Source: Agriotes lineatus
Taxonomy: Eukaryota; Arthropoda; Insecta; Coleoptera; Elateridae
Length of the DNA stretch: 64,000 nucleotides
Direction: 5' to 3'
Assembly: GCA_940337035.1 (NCBI GenBank)
Contig: OW679197.1
Coordinates: 40,864,466 to 40,928,465, forward strand
Under the pieces are notes generated by a model. That model was not told the DNA's origin. It was given only the letters and a program-made list of their open reading frames with translations, and made no database searches. The translations under genes and the position numbers were made by a program. Positions 33,347 to 45,476 of the stretch are shown here, piece after piece (position 1 is the stretch's first letter; each line of letters begins with the position of its first letter).

Positions 33347-34760
33347 TATCAAAATTTGTGATTTTATTGAATCTGAATTCATTATTGTTGGACATAATTT
33401 CAAAAATGTCATGTAAATTCAACAAAATACCTTTATTAGCTGCATGTACAATTTCATAATCTTTACTGGGATCGAAGCTGTGGTCAGACTGCAAAATTTG
33501 ATTAGCGAAAGCAGATTTATTAGGTTGATCGATAGTAAAATTGTTGTTTCTAATGCAAGAGAAATGTCACTTAATTCTTTTTTTTAAAATGCGTCCAGTT
33601 CGACCAAGTTTAAGATGGTCGACACCAGATCGATCTATTAAAGGGGTAGGATCTTTATTTAAGACTAATAATTTCTGAAGGGAATTAGTAGTAGAAAAGA
33701 AAATTTGAATATTATATTTGCTTAAAATGTTTTATGGATAATGAAATTGTAACATAATACGGAATTGAATAAACACTCTTACTTTCGGCGAGAGGTCAAA
33801 ATATTGTCGACAATAAATTTTGCGATTCAGATACGAGTTTCTGTGGCGACGAAAATAACGAGTGCTTGCGCGAGTCGTTATTTTCTAAAGCAACAGAAAC
33901 GAGACAATCTGAAGAGCAAAAATCGTCGGCAATATTTTGACCTAGAGTCCTATTCATTTTGACAATTTCTTTCAAGTTATTGAAAATGGTCAATAAAGAT
34001 ACTCTTAACACTAAAATGATAAATTGAGAAAACTAGTGGTTTTTGAATTGTATCCGTAGTAACCGCTACTAGCAACATTTTTGCCAACAAACAAACAACA
34101 CTTTTCTAAAACTAAAATCTAAGTTACTTTTTATTAAAAAAATAGTTACAGAAAAACTTGTCGCTGAAATAAAGCTCCTCGAAATATTGTCACTAAAATA
34201 ATCGTTCCATTAGTAGTTTATTTTTAAATTAAGGAATGCCATTGGTTGAGAATGACACCAGTTAAATTGTTGGAATTATTAATAGGGGTTAAATTTGTTG
34301 CAAAATTTTATTCATAGTTTATAATATCTAGGTGAAATTAGTTGGAGAGGATAACTGTTTTTAATAGCAATAAATTTAATGAAGTTAAATTCTATATTGA
34401 AATGTTCTTTTAACTTTGGAATGGAAAGTGAAACGTCTAGATAAAAATTGACAATTGGCAAGTTTATGGGATAAAGGATGAAGGACGAGTAAGGGACGGT
34501 ATGGTTAGTACAACTGGGCTTCCTATAAATACTCAAACTAAGAGATTTCCCATTGGAGCTAGTGTTTTTTGTAATTAAAATACCTAGAAAGATCAAAGAG
34601 TTATCGCATTCAATTTCAAAAGTGAATTCAATATTGTGATGTACTGAATTAAGCCAGGTGATATGATCCTTAATGTTGGGATTGTCAGAATTGAAAATTA
34701 CCAGGATATCATCCACGTACCTACCCCAGTAAATAATATTGTGAACTAGCTGGCCCGACA
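33347..34760 (-). mobile_element. Second Penelope-like element fragment
   Basis: At 34312-34740 the - strand reads IYWGRYVDDILVIF, then VHHNIEFTFEIECDNSLIFL and LSIYRKPSCTNHT, the reverse transcriptase catalytic block (YVDD) and its downstream conserved region. At 33346-33690 it reads GVDHLKLGRTGRILKKRIK, then SFDPSKDYEIVHAANKGIL, the nuclease-end and C-terminal part. A hairpin element and other sequence separate the pieces. It differs from the neighbouring element at 32100-33346 in sequence, so it is another family. Confidence 0.75.
33793..33944. mobile_element. 150-base hairpin miniature element
   Basis: GGTCAAAATATTG...CAATATTTTGACC. The arms of about 70 bases are imperfect reverse complements (including ATAACGAGTGCTTGC / GCGAGTCGTTAT near the centre). 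It sits inside the Penelope-like fragment. Confidence 0.75.
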
Positions 34761-35766
34761 AACGTTGTTCTGCCCAAAAATAATTTGTCTCTAAAACCCA
34801 GTTTCACTTTCGATATTTTTCAATTTTCCGGCTTTCCCTTTGGATTTTTCTTTTTCCGAATTTTGTTTTTTGCTAAACCACCTCGGGAGTAAGACGAAGA
34901 CAACAAAAGAAAAATCATCCAAATCGGTCAAGTCGCTCTCGAGTTTTTGCGTTACTAACACTATAACACACTAACGCACTAACACACGGCGATTGATTTT
35001 TATATATAAGATGAAGGATGCTTCATTATATTTTTTTCCAAGTTATCCACGAAAATCTCTGCAGATGTGATAGGTTAAATTCCATGGCTAAACCAGACTT
35101 TTGCTTGGAAAAGAAAGAATCGAATTAAAAAAAAAGTGGCGACAAAGCTAACTTTATATTTATGTTTATATTTTATATTATTTCTAATTTTCTTGTATTG
35201 TTCCTTGCAAATTTGAATCGTAACAATTAAAATTTTGCAAATCTCTTTCACATAAGTGTATGTTGTCGAGAAAAATTAGCAGTTATATAGATAGGCAGTG
35301 GGGGGGTGTTTGTCTTTCTACACTCGATTTCGCATCGTGTATAAAATCTATAAATGCGTAAGTGAAAATATTAGTTTCTCCACTCGTCCAGTAATATACT
35401 ACTCTTGAATATAACTATGAATTGTTTAATATGGTCGTCTAAAAGATAGTGTTCACAACTCGTTCAAATGTGTAATATCTCTGCTCGTGTGAGTGAATCA
35501 TTCGACTGTGCCCACTCGTTTATCAAACACCATACTCGGCACGATATTTGCCATTTTTGAGATTTATTATGAAAATAACTATTTCAGAGTAGGTACCGTA
35601 AATATAAGAAAAATATTCGGAATTGATTCAAACTGAGAAAATACATTGCAATCACAGAATCAGGGTTATATTACTCCTAAGGTAATTTCAAAAAATCAAT
35701 TAATTTTACAGTAATAAGGTATGTGGGTACTATGTTTATATATTAACCATGTCATAAGTTATAAAA
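34761..35766. other. No gene seen
   Basis: AT-rich. Several CACTCG strings at 35320-35540, of no clear meaning. Confidence 0.35.
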
Positions 35767-37134
35767 TACAGAGTGTCCCAAAAAGAATGGGACACCGATT
35801 AGTCATAGATTCCTTAGGTTATAATAAATCTATTCTACCCAATATACCTTAGTACAAAGTTTCTGCAGTAAGAAGTTATAGGACTTTAAAGTTTAATTTT
35901 TTATTTTTTATTTTTATGATAATTTTTAGAAATGTAGAGATATCAATTTTAACAGGTTAGGTTTTGCGACAGTTTGTGTCAAAGCTGACGCAAAACCTAA
36001 CCTGCTAACCTCGAATTTGACATAGACTTACAGTGTCCCATGTAAACAGTCTATGTCAAATTAGAGGTGCTAATGCAATAGCGATCCAGTTAGCTTTATA
36101 AATCGTATTTTGGGTTGCATTTTTACCTGGTCAGGCTCGTCATCTTACGTGAGTAACCCTGTATACTGCACTAATACAAACATTTCCATAAACTAGACTC
36201 GATTATAAGAGGTGCTTTACCTACCTTTGAGAACTTCTTTTACCTCTAACTTTGTTATCTGTAACATTTTTTGAAATTTTAGGTTATCGTCCGAAAGAGG
36301 ATTAAAAAGCGTAAAAATAAAATGCTCTTAGTTCATAAGCATAAAAGCAACCGTTTGCCTTAAATACCTATCAAAGGCTTTTGGTTGTCATTCAGACATG
36401 CAGTTATCAAGTAGCCATGATCACAAAAACAATGGGTAGTGATTTGTGATCTAGTAAACAACAATAATAAATTAATTAATGACGTTGGTAACATAAAAAA
36501 CAATCTTCAATGCATAATAAAATACCGTGAGGTAGGTAATGGACATTTCAGCATTGGAGAATTTATGTCGCAGTATTTTCGTAAGCACAAAAGAAAAAAA
36601 TTGTATGTCAATAATGTCATTAATTGATTTATTATTGTTGTTTACTAGATCACAATCATTATCCATTGTTTTTGTGATCATGGTTACTTGATAATTGCAT
36701 GTCTTAATTACAACGAAAAACTTTTGATAGGCATTTTAAGGTAAACGGTTGCTTTTATGCTTATGAACTAAGAGCACTTTTTGTTTACTCTTTTTAATTT
36801 TCTTACCGATAATAACCTAAAATTTAAAAAAAATACAGATAACGAAGTTAGAGCTAAAAAAAGTAGGTAAAGTGTCTCATACAATCAAGTCTATTTTATG
36901 AAATTTTTTGTATTAGTGCAGCACATAATAGTAACCAAGTATACCTACATTGAGATTGATATATTTACATTTGTAGAAATTATCATAAAAATAAGAAATA
37001 AAAAATTGAGCTTTAAGGCCCTATAACTTCTTACTGGAGGAACTTTGTACTGAGGTATATTAGGTTTAATAGATTTATTATAACCTAAGCAATCTATGAC
37101 TAATCGGTGTTCCAGTTTTTTGGGCCACCCTGTA
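35767..37134. mobile_element. 1.37-kb fold-back element with arms of about 500-600 bases
   Basis: The ends TACAGAGTGTCCCAAAAAGA and (inverted) TACAGGGTGGCCCAAAAAAC. Inverted similarity runs through 35767-35945 with 36955-37134, and 36168-36480 with 36610-36925 (for example AGTTCATAAGCATAAAAGCA with its inverse). The left arm alone carries an extra ~200 bases, a palindromic repeat. The two open frames in the loop are mirror images of each other and are not genes. Confidence 0.8.
35950..36150. repeat. Palindromic repeat inserted in one arm of the fold-back element
   Basis: Contains AGGTTAGGTTTTGCGACAGT / CTGACGCAAAACCTAACCTG and AATTTGACATAGACT / AGTCTATGTCAAATT inverted pairs. It is absent from the right arm of the element at 35767-37134, so it inserted after that element formed. 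Confidence 0.7.
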
Positions 37135-37355
37135 GAATATAATAGCTACTTGTATCAAGTTGCAAAATGAAAGTGTTTTTCACACTCGACGTGAAGCTTG
37201 CCCTACGAGCGAAGCTAGTTGGGCCACACGTTGTCTGTGAAAAATACTAATTATGCAACGTGTTGCATACAAGATTTTCTGTAATTTTGAGTTAAGTATA
37301 TTAATTTTTATAGTAAATACAATTATATAAATCTACAAAGTTGTTCTAACTTTTC

Positions 37356-37440
37356 ATATTAGCGCTAGTGTCAATATAAGATCTTATATTGCGACTAGTG
37401 TCAATATGAAATCTCATATTGCGACTAGTGCCAATATATG
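37356..37440. repeat. 30-base tandem repeat, about 2.8 copies
   Basis: TATTGCGACTAGTGTCAATA followed by -- AAATCTCA repeats, with small changes, at a 30-base period. Confidence 0.85.
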
Positions 37441-40400
37441 CACCATTTTGACGTTGCAACCAACAACAAAATGTCGTTATATTAGGTAAAAATTACAGAA
37501 ATAATTGTAGAAAATGAAAAAGACCGTAATATTGTTTTCATAGGATCTGAACATCTACAGTAAATTTATTATAACGCACAATGTGGTTCCTACGGATACG
37601 CCACGCGCATACCACTTGTAAATGCGTTTATCTTAAAAGCATCTATAGAGTGTGAGTAATGGTATGGTTACAGGGGTATAAAAGTCAATTTTAAAATAGG
37701 ATTAAAAAATTACAGTAATTAAATATTATACAGATCAATTTTAGTATGAATTGGGTATTTGAATAATTGGTATGTATTTAGGAAAGGAAATAAAATTTAT
37801 AATTTAATAATATGAGGCTAATTGGGAAACAGAAGGATTCTAATTTAGTGTAATATCTAAATATGAAATTGGAAAATAATGACAAATACTTAATCGAGAT
37901 AGACTATTGCACATAGTGGGTAGAAATCAAAATAAAGCTTTTATAGAGTGTTGGATGGAGAAAATATGCAATGCCGTTAAGGACTTTGTTTTAATTATTA
38001 AGATAACAAATTTGAAAATGAAAAGCTATAATTAATTTTTGTAACTAGAAATTATGAAATAAACCCTATTTAAAAAATGAAAATGTTTGCAATATAAAAT
38101 AGTTGCAATAAAGACAAAATTTGCGTGGTAAAATAAAAGGAAATTTAAAAAATAAGAAGATGAGTATACCAAATGGAGGAAGACAAAAAATATGGCGAGA
38201 ATATTTAACTAATCTACAGAAGAAAATAAATAGAAAGGAATACTGAATTAAGTTTATTGTGGAATTACATTTAACATTGCGCGTCGATTGAGTTGGATTA
38301 CAACGAGCTATTTACACGGAAGGAGAGTTGTAGGGAGATCGTTGGCAGGGTGATCATGTATATGGGGCTTTTCAATTGAGTTCTGGTGTCTTGTCCTTGG
38401 TCGGGATTCTTGTTGCTGATCGGTGGCATACTTCAGGAGAGTGGTTTCGATTCAATATTCAAGATAAACAACTACGATTGGAAATTATTTGGATCCATGC
38501 TCTGAAGGAGCTGCATGGACTGATTCCTTATGCAAACTAGTTTTTCCTGGGTTAAGTCAATTCCTGATTCTGGGCAGTTTTGGTGGTTTGGTTGTCAGTA
38601 CAGGCCTTCGCAGCGTTTTGAGTGGAGCGGTTGTGATCAGTAGCAGAGTAGAACGAAATTTGTTTCTGCCGAAGACTTTGATAAGTTCAAATAAAAGGTA
38701 AATGAGTTTCGATATTTAAATAAGCACTGAAATAAAATAAAGATTAAAAGTGAATTAATTATTAAGGAAGTACTTACGGTTTGAGATTGTCATTAAAAAA
38801 ATGTAACGATCAAGTATTTGTGATTGAATTTTCAAAGTTGGTTTGACGTATTATTTGACAGAAGTTTTTTGAATTGTCATAATTAAAATCGGAACATCAA
38901 ATTTCAGAATAATCAGTCTAGATATAAGAAATCCACTCTGATTTTCAGGAACTAGCCAAAAAAATAATCTTTAATATTCAAATAAAATAAATGGGGCAAT
39001 TTAAATTGACTAAAAGATAATTATAAACATATACTCATAGGTAACACAGAATTTGTTGAACATGTACACATTCCTATACTCGGCGCCTTGGTAGTTATAA
39101 GAATAGATTTATTCATTAGAAATATTTTTATTTTATTCTCTTGTTAAAAAGACGTTTGCAAAAATATGCAAAGAAATTTTTTGAACCTCCCCTTAAGTGG
39201 GAAGGATTATGCACTTGGGATTTATCAATCTATGTGCATGAAGAGTTTTAGTGGTGCAATTTCGATAAAAATCCTACTTGCATGTAATTCGGATCCAACA
39301 TAAAAATGCATTTAGATTTCTTAAATTTTTATTTTTTCAATTTTCAAAATATTGCTTACTTTCTGATGATATCTGTTCCAAGCGGAGATAGAATTTTTGG
39401 CAGTTCTGTAAAAGCTTTTGAAGTTGTAATAAACCTCACGATTTCTAAAATTGCAATGGACGAACGCTAAAAAATGCTGCTTAAAATAGGAGTATTACAG
39501 CACAATATTTTTTTAAGTAGATATAAGATTCCATTTTGAATATTTTTATGTAAAGAACTTGGCTACATTAAAAGGTTTTTGAGATGTTCAGATTCGTTTA
39601 TATCGAACATTTTAATAGTTATTTATGTATCAAGAGCGTAAACAGCTGTTTTTGACCTACTACGCAACCTCGTGCAAGGGCTAAAGACGGTAGTTGCGCC
39701 TGAGCTGCATATAAAGCTTTATGTACGATCGAACTTTTAAAAAGATAGGTCCCGATTATATAAAGCGGTTACAATAAAAACTTGTCAATTATTTTAGCAG
39801 AATTAACTTTGTAACATGTAGGTACTGTAGGTAAGGTTTTTATTAATACATGTTTATAAATTATAACTAAAATGGTGTGTGTCCGATTGACATTTGATAG
39901 TAGAGTTTGTTTTTGAATTCAGTTCGATCTTTCTTTTAAATTCGTTTGCGATTCAAGCACGTAAATTTTTTAAAGGTTGAGGGGCTACCTTTTAAACAAC
40001 CGACTCAGATGACGCAAAAAAAGTTATATAACGATTTCAACTTCTAACCAATCCACCGATCACCGAACACGGTGCGATGGTGCCCCTCATCGGTTGGAAA
40101 TAAAAATTCGACCCCTTTATTCCCCTAGATTATTCCCAGGTGTTTCGGAACGAGGGATTAGGTTTGACTCTTGAACATTTCGAAATATCGAAGCGCAGTT
40201 AAAGTCTCTCCAAAAAATAGAGGGCCCTGTAACGGGATTGGAAAAAGTACCCGCTCAGATTTTTTGTGTTCTTTCTGCATAATATGCGGACTGGTGTTGC
40301 TCCAATAGCGAAAGTTATAACGATTAACAACATTATATAAATGAAAACTACTCTTGTCACTAAAGCAAACACTTCAAATTTTTATTTTGATCAACCGTCG

Positions 40401-41349
40401 CACTGTCTCGCTGATTGAATTATCCTGTCAGGATCTACATCTTTTAATATTTGATGCAAATGAAGTATGTAGGGATTGTATCAATATTCTATGGCAAATT
40501 GATCTCGAAATTCTTGTAATAATATTTGCAACCTGCCTTATCGAAGGCGTTTAAATTAATGTGAGCTAAAATTGCAACTTCACCTTGACTTTTATACTGC
40601 TGAACATTTGTTTTAAATGGGAACTAGTTTCTGTGAATATTCACATAAACGCAGACCGCATTTCTTCTTGAATGGGCGGCATTGAATAAAGTGGCAATCA
40701 ACGTTTGTCGTTCCACACAAAATTACTTTTTTTCCTTCTGACAAATACAACACGTTGATGGTTAATTGAAACAATGCCAATGCATAAATAAAGATAAATA
40801 ACGTGCTATTACAATAAAACAGTTGAAGTGTTTCATTGAAGGTAGCCACCTTATTTTTTAAAAATCATTACAGCACTTAATTCGTCAAAAGATTTTTGAT
40901 ATAGTCTAGTACTTTTTCTTCTGCATAATTATAAAAAATGGCTGGTTCTCTTATAAATAGGAAATTTTAAAGTTTAAAGCCCTCGGGGGACGTCCAGGGG
41001 TCGCTACCGTAAACAGGTGATCTCTTCATATGCCGCTAAAATTTTAAATTTCTATATGAAAGGACAAACAATAAATACTATTTAAAGTTTGCGCTGGAAC
41101 GCCATGTACTGGTGAAGTCTATCGCAAACAATAACGTATTTTAAAAAAACCCTAATTTTAATAAGTTTTAAGTCAGATCAGCCGGAATCATTATATGTGA
41201 TTAGTTGGTGTAATATGATTATTAAATATTGATTATTGCTTATATAAATCACTACCACTGGTTTATTAGTTTTTATTTGTGGCGCACTTATTCACTTTCT
41301 CTTGATAATGTCAAGTAAATGTCTTGACGAAGTTTCTGCTTTAACCTGG
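37441..41349. other. Intron DNA without recognised genes
   Basis: I see no exon, transposase or reverse transcriptase motif. At 38260-38700 and 39920-40150 the G+C content is somewhat higher. Open frames there (for example 38489-38701) have no family motif. The stretch may hold old, unrecognisable elements. Confidence 0.4.
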
Positions 41350-42869
41350 TATGTGACCGCCAGAAAGTCGGCAAAATATGAGAAAAATTTTCATTTTTGA
41401 TTTGTCAAAAAAAAAACTACTTACGTCAATAATTTGTGCTTGTCTAAACAACTATTTAGCCCCTATTATATATACGGAGTGCTATTTACTTATTGAGAAA
41501 TTGAAGTTTTTCGAAATTGTCAAAATCGAAAAAGTGCTATTTTTCGGAAATAAAGTTAGATTTAAATTAGATTGAGTGTGTTATTTTTAACTAACTAAAC
41601 AATTTGAAAGCCAGCAAACATCTAATTTTATTTAACTTTAGATAACAATTAATTTTTAAATTTTTTAAATATTTTTCAAAATTTCACATACCAGGACTTA
41701 ATATTAAATTTTATATGTGAAGACTAGAAATTTACAATTGGAAAAAATAATATAGAATATTAATTACTTCTTCTAAAATTTTTTATTGTTTAACGAAAGG
41801 TAGTATGTTTGCATAATTTTTTCCGTTTTTATGCAAGGCGCTTTTTATGAGAAATATTTTTCAATTCTAAATAATATCTATTTAAATGGCTTCTAGAAAC
41901 TCGAATCTAGCCCTGTTAATAAATTACCGTTACTAAATCTTGTAAATGTTCGTTTACAGTTGTCTAAGTGAAGAGACTTTGTTAGAACATGTAAATGGGA
42001 TAAAGAAAAATCTTGCATAAAAAACGTAAACATTATGCAAACATACTACATTATGGTAAATAATAAAGGATCTAAAGTAGTAATTGACATTTTATATAAT
42101 TTTTTCCAACTATAAATCTTTTCATTCTTCACATGAAAAAATGAATTTTACTATTAAGTCTTGTTGGTATGTGAAATTTTGAAATATATTTTAAAAATTT
42201 AAAAGTTAACTTTTAGCTAAAGTTAAAAAATTAGGTGGTTTCTGGCTTTAAGATTGTTCAGTTAGTTAAAAATAATACACTCGAAAATATCTCATTTAAA
42301 TCTTACTTAATTTCCGAAAAATAGCTCTTTTTGGATTTTGAAAATTTCAAAAAACTCCATTTTATAAAAAGTAAAAGTAAAGCTCGGGCAATTCATTCCA
42401 TGTAGGAACATGGCATGAGACAAGGCAAGTCAGGTTCGCCGAAATATCTCTTTTAGAAACCCAGTCATCTGGCACACGTTATCGGCGTACTGGGTGATGT
42501 GGTTAGCATCAGGCCTTCGACGATTGCCTTACTTTCCCTACTACCACAACTGTAGTTTTGGTACCCAATTTTTAAAGCGACTGGGTGGACCGCCCGCCAG
42601 TTGCCAGAACTCGGGATTGAACCCCGTACCGTGGCACCGCAGCCTGACGCCCTAAGCGCTCGGCCACGCTGGCGACAGCACTTCTTAAAATAGTTTGCAA
42701 ATTTACGGATTTATGTTATTATCTAAATAAGTAAAAATCATTCGGTATATATGATAGGTGTTAAATAGGGTTCCAGACAAGCACAAATTATTGACGTAAA
42801 AGGTTTTTTTGAAAAATTCAAAATCAAAAAATATCCCATATTATGCCAACTTTTTGGCGGTCACTGTAT
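41350..42869. mobile_element. 1.5-kb fold-back element with mariner-like ends
   Basis: The ends TGTGACCGCCAGAAAGTCGG and (inverted) CAGTGACCGCCAAAAAGTTG, flanked by TA. The inverse match extends through almost the whole left half (for example ACGTCAATAATTTGTGCTTG in both arms, TTTTTAACTAACT-AACAAT) down to a loop at about 41850-42010. The right arm carries a SINE (42365-42675) that the left arm lacks. No transposase is visible. Confidence 0.8.
42365..42675 (-). mobile_element. tRNA-derived SINE of a second family
   Basis: On the - strand the head at 42590-42675 reads GCGTGGCCGAGCGCTTAGGG (box A, like Ser/Leu tRNAs) and GGGGTTCAATCCCGAG (box B). The body follows and the tail is the AAAGTAAAAGTAAA-like side at 42365-42380. 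It is unlike the 4145-4469 SINE. It is inserted in the right arm of the fold-back element at 41350-42869. Confidence 0.8.
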
Positions 42870-43156
42870 ACCTGACGTTGGTGCTGTAATTTGTCGTACC
42901 TGAGCTCTCATATATATGTAATTAATAGTTATCTACATATCAAGTCATAAAAGTTGTCTTTTACTGGACGAAGGAGCATATTGTACGAGGCTGTAAGGCC
43001 GAGTACTTTTCAGTTTCTGAGTCCAGTAGAATAACCTTCAGGACATGGTATGTATACAATTTTACCTAAAATCGCCAATAAAGTCAAACTAAAGCATAAA
43101 ACCGATTCAAACCTTGAGATTTTGAAAACATCATTTTGACAATCGTTTAAAAAAAA

Positions 43157-43583
43157 TCTGGTGTGATACACGCACACAACTTTCTTTTACAGTGATTTTA
43201 TAATTAGCCAAAAATTGGATTTTTTATTTTTAAGCATTTGTCAAAAATTTTCAAAAATTACAAATTCTACAGAAACCGTACAAAATAGAGTTAGTTCAAA
43301 AGACAAATTTTATCTAGAATTTTAAGCCGAGTTCATAAATGCAATAATATACCGAGTATAGATAGTACATAAAACTTATATATGAAGTTTCAACGTCATA
43401 TCTCTTTTCGTTTTTGAGATATTCTGTTCACACACAGACACACAGACAGACAAACTGGCAGACAGACCAATGAACAAAAACATGTTTTTGGGTTCAGTGG
43501 ACTCTACGTGAAGATTTGTTGAAAACTCAATTTTGAATTTTTGGGGTGAATCCAATACTTCCTTTATTGGAGAAGGAAGTAAT
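43157..43583 (+). mobile_element. Non-autonomous Helitron-like element, copy B (internally deleted)
   Basis: It begins TCTGGTGTGATACACGC after an A, like copies A (2965-3656) and C (47805-48429). About 230 bases present in copy A are missing between 43350 and 43360. The 3' hairpin ACTTCCTTTATTGGAGAAGGAAGT is present, but no CTAG follows at the expected distance, so the very end has decayed or is truncated. Confidence 0.6.
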
Positions 43584-43788
43584 ATATTAAAGTGTATATA
43601 CATAAAACAGTAAATTATGATATCATTTATGTAATTCATTAGAAACGGAAGTTAGTTACTTTAAATATTTCATAGGGCGTCGTAGCATCATGTTTATATA
43701 GGTTCTTCAGTAAGAATTCCTTATATTAAAAGAGATAATTATTTTGAAGCTTTGATTTGTTTTTACGAACACGAAGTTCTAAAAGTCT

Positions 43789-44515
43789 TATACCGGATGG
43801 ATAAAAAAACGACTTCTGTTTGAGGTTCCATAACTCATTTTATAGTAGAGATACAGGTTTTAGATTTTCAGAAATAGTAAAGGAAGAATGAAGAATTGTG
43901 CACGCAAAATTTAAGTCATTTATTTAAAAAAATAACAATATCATAACTTTCTAAAAATTACAATGAAAAAATGCTTTTACAAACGTACTTAATTAGGTAG
44001 TAAAAAATCTAGATATAGAAACTACTTCAACTTGTTTAAAAATATGCTGTATTCTCTCTCCATTTAGCATATGCACTGCTTTCAATGTTTTCTTAAATTG
44101 CAAAATTGATTTTGTAATTAAATCTAAAGATATTTCGTCCCGAGATGCTTCCTTCTTCTTTTCCCTTAATTCGTCCAGTGTTTCAAATAGCGTTCTTCGC
44201 TGGAAATAAACCAGTTCTTGAAGAGCGTCTCAGATACAATAATGCAATGGATTTACATCAGGTGAATTTGGAGGCTATTCATCAGCTACTACATTTAGTG
44301 TGTTCAAGACCAAACATAAGGTTCCGTGTAAAAGGCATTTTCGAAAACCAATCTTTTTAAGTTTCCCGTTCTGGTATTTTTCAACAAACTTGTGTCAGAC
44401 TTGGCATCCATATTTTACAATGTTTCTTCGGCAATCATCTATAAATTCACAGTGGTTCAGCAGGGGAGCTATACGGTGCCCAACTTGGAGACGTTTTTTT
44501 TTATCCACTCGGTAT
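43789..44515 (-). mobile_element. Internally deleted mariner-like element
   Basis: The terminal inverted repeats TATACCGGATGGATAAAAAA and (inverted) TATACCGAGTGGATAAAAAA. The - strand encodes a transposase C-terminal part with stops: PPNSPDVNPLHYCI (third catalytic Asp within NPxxY-type context), then DALQELVYFQRRTLFETLDE. The N-terminal half is deleted, giving a 0.73-kb non-autonomous copy. Confidence 0.7.
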
Positions 44516-44629
44516 AATATATTTATAGATTTAGTCCTTTAACTTTAACACTCTGTACACAAAAGAACGGAATGATTTCCGTAAGTTGTAAAACTTAAGG
44601 TAGGGACAATTTTTTAAAATATTTTTATA

Positions 44630-45060
44630 CTGAGTTTATATAGGTATATAATTTCGGCTTTAAAACGTGCGTCGACGTTGTCCGATATCTAGACGCCATT
44701 GTTTTCTATCTTCCCATTGAACCCTCTTCTAAGTGTCTTGCACTCGTTGCTTTCCGGATACCTTCATTCCATGTCCTTTTGGGTCTACCTTTTTTCCTTT
44801 TATGTTGCGGTATCCAGGTCATCACTTGTTTGGGTAACCTATGCTCTGCCATCCGCTGTACATGTCCATACCAAGTGAGTTGTTTTCCTTCGATGTCTTT
44901 TACGATCGTGTCCTGTAGCCCCATTTCTTGTCGAATATCTTCATTTCTTACTCTGTCAGCTCGTGATCTTCTAGCTGATCTTCTTAACGCGTCCATTTCT
45001 GTTGCTTCTAACATTCTGTCATCGTCCATGTGTCTGATCTGTAGAGTTTGCCAACTCAAA
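44630..45060 (-). mobile_element. LINE 3' end (reverse transcriptase C-terminus)
   Basis: The - strand reads MDALRRSARRSRADRVRNED, then LTWYGHVQRMAEHRLPKQV and HKRKKGRPKRTWNEGIRKA, and after a frameshift the WRLDIGQRRRTF ending. It is the conserved tail of a LINE family widespread in insects (RWYGHVxRMxxxRxPK...GRPxxxW). It is 5'-truncated at about 45060. Confidence 0.8.
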
Positions 45061-45476
45061 AAGTTTCAAATGCTTTTTTTTGTTGTCAAGCCATCTTTGG
45101 TTATTTTATACTCTATAAGGTAGTATACACAATTTAAGGAAACTGAAATCTTACTACATAGAAAAAGATATGGGCGCCAATCATGTGACTGCCTACAGCA
45201 ATCACCAAATATTGGCCTGTTATAGGTTTTTATGGGGTGGGGTATTAAGAAACAAGTCTCGCAGGCGAAAATCTAAACTTTGGACGCAATAAACAACATT
45301 ACTAGATATCAGAGCTCGGAAAGTTATAGAAAAAGTAATTATTTAGCAATGACCAATTACCGTCCAATGTAGTTATAGAATTATCAGATTTTCAATTACT
45401 CAAATTCACTTATCAGTTACTTGGTAATTGTAATTGCACAGCACAAATTACTTTTCCAATTACTTTTACTAGAAAT

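Noticed and set aside
36439..36681. Two small frames with similar Asn-rich peptides on opposite strands
   Set aside because: They are the two arms of the fold-back element read in mirror image, not independent genes.
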